Source: Flavobacteriaceae bacterium
GTDB lineage: Bacteria > Bacteroidota > Bacteroidia > Flavobacteriales > Flavobacteriaceae
DNA: 10,792 nucleotides
Reading direction: 5' to 3'
Assembly (NCBI GenBank): GCA_019090365.1
Contig: JAHRWC010000032.1
Span: 1 to 10,792, forward strand
The notes beneath the pieces are model-generated. The model ran no database searches and was not told the DNA's origin. It was given only the letters and a program-made list of their open reading frames with translations. Positions within the stretch are counted from its first letter, which is position 1. Each line of letters opens with the position of its first letter. This document shows, one piece after another, positions 6,519-10,792 of this stretch. A program made the translations under genes and the position numbers.

Positions 6519-8456
6519 TTGAAAAAATTATTTTTTATAATCGTATTAGTTAGTACTTCTATATATGCTCAATCTCCTAAAATTGATAGCTTACTTACAC
6601 AATTAAAAAATACTGAAGAAGCTTATGAAGTTGCTAAAATAAACTTAACACTTGCCCAACTCTTTGAGAAAATTGATTTAAAAAAAGGGAAAGAATTTGC
6701 AAATAAAGCTTTCGTTTATAAAAAAAATGATTCGTTATTAGCGGTTACAAACACTCAAATTGCTCGATTCTATTTCTTTTCTGGAAGTTTAGATTCAGCT
6801 TCTTTTCATTTTAAACAAGCCAAAAATTTATTAAAAATATTGAATGATGAAAATGGTGTGGCTTCATTAAATATTAGTCTTGGAGCAATTCAATTAAGGC
6901 AAGGAAATTATAATAAAACAATTAAGACTTTAACTGAAAGTGCCGTTTATTTTGAAAAACAAAAGGATGTTGTAAATGCTGCAAAATGTTATAGTAATAT
7001 AGCGAGTGCTTTTGCTGAATTAGAAAATTACCCTAAAGCTATTGATTATAGCGAAAAGGCATTAAAAGCTTTTTCAGAAAATAAACTCACTCAATATCAA
7101 CTCATAACACTCCCTAATTTAGCGACCCAATATTATAAGAATGGAGATACGATAAAAGCGATTAACTACTACAATGAAGCTGAAAAACTAGGAATTAAAC
7201 TTGATAATAAACGATCGCTATCAATGACTTATAATAATTTAGGTGATATTTATTTAAAGAAAAATCCATCATTAGCTAAAGATTATCTTGAAAAAGCGAT
7301 CAATCTTAAAAATGAATTAAACCTTAAATCTGGCATAGAATTTACACAAAGTAATTTAGGATACATCCACTTACAGAATAAGGAATACAATACTGCAATT
7401 TCATATTTTAAACAAGCTGCTCTAAAAGTAAAAGGTAAACAACTAGTGCATCTTTACAACAATATTAAAGAAAGCTACAAAGGCATTGGTAATATGACTG
7501 AAGCACTTTTGTATTCTGAAAAATCTAAAAAATTAAACGATAGTATTTTAGATTCTGAAAATCAAAACAACTTAAACAACATATTAACTAAATACGAAAC
7601 AGAAGCAAAAGAGAAAGAAATTTTAGAATTAAAAACTGAAAACCTACAAGTTGATTTTAAAAGAAAACAAAACCGTAACCTGTTAATCGCAACGCTTTTT
7701 ATATTAGGAGTTTCTTTGATTATCGTTTATATGCTTTTAAAAATTGCAAAAAGAAAAAAGACAATCACTCAGCAAAATTTAATAATAAAAGATCAACAAT
7801 TCAATCAGTTATTAAAAACACAAGAGCTTAATGCTATTGATGCTATAATTGAAACTCAAGAAAAAGAAAGAACCAGAATTGCTAACGATTTACACGATAA
7901 TTTAGGAAGTAAAATAGCAACATTAAAATTATATATAGAAGATTTTAAATCTACTTTCAAAAAGAGTGAAACTAAAAAAAGTACCCTTTTAGATAAAATA
8001 GGTTCAATTACAGACGATACTTATAATGAAGTTAGAAAGATTGCTCACAATAAAAATTTTGGAAATTTAATTGAGAAAGGCCTTATATTTTCTACTAAAA
8101 ATGTAGCTCAACAAATATCAAATTCAAATAAGATATCCATTAAGGTAATCAACATTGATGTAAAAAGAACCCTTGAAAATAATATTGAAATTCAAATTTT
8201 TAGAAGTATTCAAGAATTACTTACAAACTGTATAAAGCATTCAAAAGCTTCAGAAGTAATCATTCAGTTTTCAGAACATGAAAATGAATTAAATGTAATG
8301 GTAGAAGATAATGGTATTGGATTTCAGAAAAATAAAACAAAATTAGGTCATGGTTTAACTAATATCGAAAAACGGATGGAACGAATAAAAGGTGATATTT
8401 CGATTGATTCTACAGAAGGAAATGGCACAACCATCATTTTAAATATTCCATTATGA
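6519..8456 (+). CDS. Sensor histidine kinase with periplasmic TPR domain (HisKA_3 / HPK7 type)
   Basis: 645 residues. A signal peptide (1-17, likely cut before Q18) leads into tetratricopeptide repeats at about 35-345, for example around 115-150, 154-190, 195-230, 234-270 and 274-305. A heptad-like linker precedes one membrane helix at 388-409, then a second coiled segment. The HisKA_3 dimerisation domain carries the phospho-acceptor H459 in NDLHDNLGSK. The ATPase domain has the N box N570, the D597-x-G-x-G loop and G610-H-G612. So the TPR sensor lies in the periplasm and the kinase in the cytoplasm, where it phosphorylates the regulator encoded next (ATGA overlap). TTG at 6519 is chosen as start: it puts KKLFFII directly at the N-terminus, and no in-frame ATG lies between it and the stop at 6435-6437. 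An AAGGG stretch sits 10 nt upstream. The signal sensed is unknown. Confidence 0.92.
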   Translation: MKKLFFIIVLVSTSIYAQSPKIDSLLTQLKNTEEAYEVAKINLTLAQLFEKIDLKKGKEFANKAFVYKKNDSLLAVTNTQIARFYFFSGSLDSASFHFKQAKNLLKILNDENGVASLNISLGAIQLRQGNYNKTIKTLTESAVYFEKQKDVVNAAKCYSNIASAFAELENYPKAIDYSEKALKAFSENKLTQYQLITLPNLATQYYKNGDTIKAINYYNEAEKLGIKLDNKRSLSMTYNNLGDIYLKKNPSLAKDYLEKAINLKNELNLKSGIEFTQSNLGYIHLQNKEYNTAISYFKQAALKVKGKQLVHLYNNIKESYKGIGNMTEALLYSEKSKKLNDSILDSENQNNLNNILTKYETEAKEKEILELKTENLQVDFKRKQNRNLLIATLFILGVSLIIVYMLLKIAKRKKTITQQNLIIKDQQFNQLLKTQELNAIDAIIETQEKERTRIANDLHDNLGSKIATLKLYIEDFKSTFKKSETKKSTLLDKIGSITDDTYNEVRKIAHNKNFGNLIEKGLIFSTKNVAQQISNSNKISIKVINIDVKRTLENNIEIQIFRSIQELLTNCIKHSKASEVIIQFSEHENELNVMVEDNGIGFQKNKTKLGHGLTNIEKRMERIKGDISIDSTEGNGTTIILNIPL

Positions 8457-9091
8457 AAGTTAACATAATTATCGCAGATGATCATCAACTCTTTATAGAT
8501 GGAATTAAATCTATTCTACAAAATGAAATAGATATTTCCATTATTGGAGAAGCAAATAATGGTCTCGAATTAATTCGGTTAGTAGAAAAAGGAATGCTCC
8601 CAAATATCATATTAACTGATATTCGAATGCCAGTTATGGATGGTATTTCTGCAACAAGAATTTTAACCAAAGAACATCCAAAAATTCCAATTTTAGCATT
8701 GAGTATGTATGACCAACAAATCGATGTTGTTGAAATGATTGAAGCTGGAGCTAAAGGTTATATTACTAAAAATGTTCAAAAAAAGGAACTCATTCAAGCC
8801 ATTCATGAACTATTGCATGGAAACCAATATTTTTCTAAAAACTTAGATATAGACTCAAAGGAGTTTTTAACTGTGAACTCACCAAAAAGTAATCAAAAAT
8901 TAACCCGAAGAGAACATGAAATTCTTGCTTTGTTAATCAAAGGAAGAACAACCTTACAAATGGCAGAGGAGTTAAAACTAAGTAAATATACCATCGATAC
9001 CCATCGAAAAAACATTCACAAAAAAATAGGAATAAAAAGCAATGCTGGTTTAGTTAATTATGCCTTAAACCACATGAATTTAAACTATTAA
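8453..9091 (+). CDS. Response regulator, NarL/FixJ family (REC + LuxR-type HTH)
   Basis: 212 residues. The receiver domain (1-~122) has the acidic pair D9/D10, phospho-acceptor D56 in LTDIRMPVMDG, S84 and K106, all the residues needed for phosphorylation and switching. The LuxR-type helix-turn-helix covers ~147-212: LTRREHEILALLIKGRTT, then AEELKLSKYTIDTHRKNIHKKIG, with the recognition helix at about 177-192. The ATG overlaps the kinase stop by 4 bp, so the two are co-translated and form a cognate pair. The inverted repeat at 6335-6356 has the half-site and spacing typical of this family, so this protein probably binds upstream of its own operon and of the divergent lipoproteins; that is inference. 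Only 4 bp separate its stop from the stop of the opposing DUF5916 gene. Confidence 0.93.
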   Translation: MKVNIIIADDHQLFIDGIKSILQNEIDISIIGEANNGLELIRLVEKGMLPNIILTDIRMPVMDGISATRILTKEHPKIPILALSMYDQQIDVVEMIEAGAKGYITKNVQKKELIQAIHELLHGNQYFSKNLDIDSKEFLTVNSPKSNQKLTRREHEILALLIKGRTTLQMAEELKLSKYTIDTHRKNIHKKIGIKSNAGLVNYALNHMNLNY

Positions 9092-9095
9092 TCTT

Positions 9096-10792
9096 TTATA
9101 AAACAAATCGATACGTCGCCTTTATTAAAAAGGTGTTTTGAGGTTGTTGCCTAAAAATTTGATTGTCGATTATAGTATCAAATGAATTCTGTGAATCTCC
9201 CAAACCGGTGATCCCTTGCGACCAAACAAAGAACACTTCAGAGCCTGGAATATACTCCCAACGCAATACTAAATTCGATCTAAATTGAACATATGCAAAA
9301 TCTGGGTTATCAAATGAATAATCTGTCGTACCATCTAAATCTTCATCGACACTATAAGTATCTTCACTAAATGATATTTGATCATCACCATACCATGAAA
9401 CTCTTTCAGAAAGTTCTTTTGCAACAGGATTATTCACATAATTAAAATTCGAATATTTCCCTCTTGCAATAAACGGTTGACCGTAATATTGAACCGTTAA
9501 ATTAGGATTAATAGTATAATCTACTCGGAAAGTTGCACTTAAAATTTCTTGATCTATTTCACTAGTAATATAACGATCTGTACCATTATAATCTACCGCA
9601 GTAACATATTGAGTTTTATTAGGGTTGGTTTCATATTCAGTTTCCAAAGAAAGCTTTAAAGCATCTAAAGGTTGGTATCTAAATCTGACTTCATATTTAT
9701 CTAATGAAAAATTATTTTGAGCCGCTCTAGAGTTTACATAACCTAGTGTCATACTCAATTTTTTATTTTGATTGGTTCCTGAAAAGAAATACCAAAAATT
9801 TTCATCAGACCATCTCCATCTTGGCCCTCCTCTTAATACGGTATTGCTATAGATTCTTGGTTTATGTGCAGCTCCAAAATCTGACCACCAATTGTTTTTA
9901 TAGTTGATGTTTCCACCTAATTCGTACTGAATTCTATTATAATTACCATCAAAATCGAAACTTGTAAATTGATCTATACTAAAATTCATTCTACGGTACC
10001 AACTCGTTGGTTTATTAAATAACCTTCTCACATTCGAATATTGACGAATTTCATCTGCTTGGCGTAAAAAACCAATATCATTTAACTCCAATTCTGGTGA
10101 ACGCCATGTTCCTCCAGCAGTATAGCGCCAATTACCTCCTCCAGATTTTCCGAATTGCACCTTACCTCCAGTACCTCTTAATGATGTTTTTGTTGGGTCT
10201 ACTTCTACATGTCCTGCATCAACACGTTGAAACAAGTGTGTTATTGAACGTTGTGTTGCTTCTATTGCTTCAGCACTTCCACTTACATTACTAAAAACAA
10301 CATTCCCTAATACATGAAACTTTCGATCATTCCAGTTATGTCTAAAATCTGCTCCTCCAGTAAAAGCCTTTTCTCTTAAAAAAGATAAGTTATCTTCTAA
10401 ATCACGATAAGTAAACGTAGAAATAAAACCAACATAAGAGTTTTTATCATTGAAATCCTTTTGGGTTCTTAATACTGAATAACTTGTTAAAGGCTCAACT
10501 AATGTTTCAACTTCTGAATCATCATCATTTATTACATCAGCATATTCTTTTGCAGTTACACTTTGAAGAAATCCTAATGACCACCCATTTTGTGTTTTTC
10601 CACTAAATTTTGCTGCACCTAATATGGTTGAATTATCTGGCTGATCTATATACTTAGAAATTTCAGAATCTGCTGAACCTTGAGGACTTCTTCCAATTCT
10701 TCTAGAAAAGAAAATATTATCAAAACCTCCGCCAAATCTGAAATCGAAAATGTTTTTATTTTCTACAAAAAAGGGTCTACGCTCTTGAAAAA
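9096..10792 (-). CDS. DUF5916 outer-membrane protein, C-terminal part (5' end outside window)
   Basis: The frame is open from the right edge to TAA at 9096-9098, giving the last 564 residues of what is usually an 800-900-residue protein. The first visible segment, QERRPFFVENKNIFDF followed by IFFSRRIGRSPQG, is the signature of the DUF5916 domain. Family members normally carry an N-terminal CBM9-like domain, which would be off-window. The rest has dense alternating polar/aromatic strands (WWSDFGAA, RWRWSDENFWYFFSG, FLIKATYRFVL) as in outer-membrane beta-barrels. The true role of the family is unknown; import or binding at the outer membrane is a guess. A TTG at 10233-10235 is not the start: the family match runs on upstream without a stop. 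It converges on the response-regulator gene and shows no link to it beyond position. Confidence 0.88.
   Translation of the reverse strand, partial: FQERRPFFVENKNIFDFRFGGGFDNIFFSRRIGRSPQGSADSEISKYIDQPDNSTILGAAKFSGKTQNGWSLGFLQSVTAKEYADVINDDDSEVETLVEPLTSYSVLRTQKDFNDKNSYVGFISTFTYRDLEDNLSFLREKAFTGGADFRHNWNDRKFHVLGNVVFSNVSGSAEAIEATQRSITHLFQRVDAGHVEVDPTKTSLRGTGGKVQFGKSGGGNWRYTAGGTWRSPELELNDIGFLRQADEIRQYSNVRRLFNKPTSWYRRMNFSIDQFTSFDFDGNYNRIQYELGGNINYKNNWWSDFGAAHKPRIYSNTVLRGGPRWRWSDENFWYFFSGTNQNKKLSMTLGYVNSRAAQNNFSLDKYEVRFRYQPLDALKLSLETEYETNPNKTQYVTAVDYNGTDRYITSEIDQEILSATFRVDYTINPNLTVQYYGQPFIARGKYSNFNYVNNPVAKELSERVSWYGDDQISFSEDTYSVDEDLDGTTDYSFDNPDFAYVQFRSNLVLRWEYIPGSEVFFVWSQGITGLGDSQNSFDTIIDNQIFRQQPQNTFLIKATYRFVL

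Noticed and set aside
8485..8670. Open frame on the minus strand inside the response-regulator receiver domain
   Set aside because: The sense frame carries all receiver catalytic residues; the antisense frame has no support.
10233..10235. TTG as start codon of the DUF5916 gene
   Set aside because: The same frame continues without a stop to the window edge and includes the RRPFFVE and SRRIG family signature, so the gene begins beyond the window.
10097..10294. Open frame on the plus strand inside the DUF5916 gene
   Set aside because: Leu-rich shadow opposite a continuous family-matching frame.

Overview
The window is AT-rich (about 28% G+C in the line I counted in the radical SAM gene) and reads as a Bacteroidota genome, most likely a marine-type Flavobacteriia. 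The clues are a large DUF5916 outer-membrane protein, two short lipoproteins with acidic residues right after the lipidated cysteine, a periplasmic-TPR histidine kinase paired with a NarL/FixJ regulator, and the near absence of Shine-Dalgarno sites. This is inference from protein families; no marker gene is present.

Region 1 (1-5367) is part of a surface-glycan or polysaccharide biosynthesis and decoration locus. A truncated GT4 glycosyltransferase overlaps a PAPS-type sulfotransferase by 4 bp. A second GT4 glycosyltransferase lies on the opposite strand. Across a 64-bp divergent gap follows a tight three-gene + strand unit: class I SAM methyltransferase, B12-binding-type radical SAM enzyme, and a second methyltransferase with an NPPY motif. 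Together these suggest a glycan that is assembled, sulfated and methylated or otherwise radically modified. The actual product cannot be read from this fragment.

Region 2 (5354-6278, - strand) holds two small tandem lipoproteins that look like distant paralogues: same layout, a (V/I)TF segment, a GGC motif at residue 48-50 or 47-49, and a Cys near the C-terminus. The downstream one is distinctly richer in G+C.

Region 3 (6279-9091) is a 240-bp divergent intergenic region followed by a two-gene operon: sensor kinase (TTG start) and response regulator, overlapping by ATGA. The intergenic region carries a perfect 10-bp inverted repeat with a 2-bp spacer. Its core fits the 7-2-7 layout known for NarL-family regulators, so the response regulator may control its own operon, the divergent lipoproteins, or both.

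Region 4 (9096 to the right edge, - strand) is the C-terminal 564 residues of a DUF5916 beta-barrel-like protein. All three tail-to-tail gene junctions overlap or nearly touch, leaving no room for ordinary intergenic terminators. No tRNA, rRNA, CRISPR array, insertion sequence or phage gene was seen. No stretch longer than 300 bases lacks a gene.
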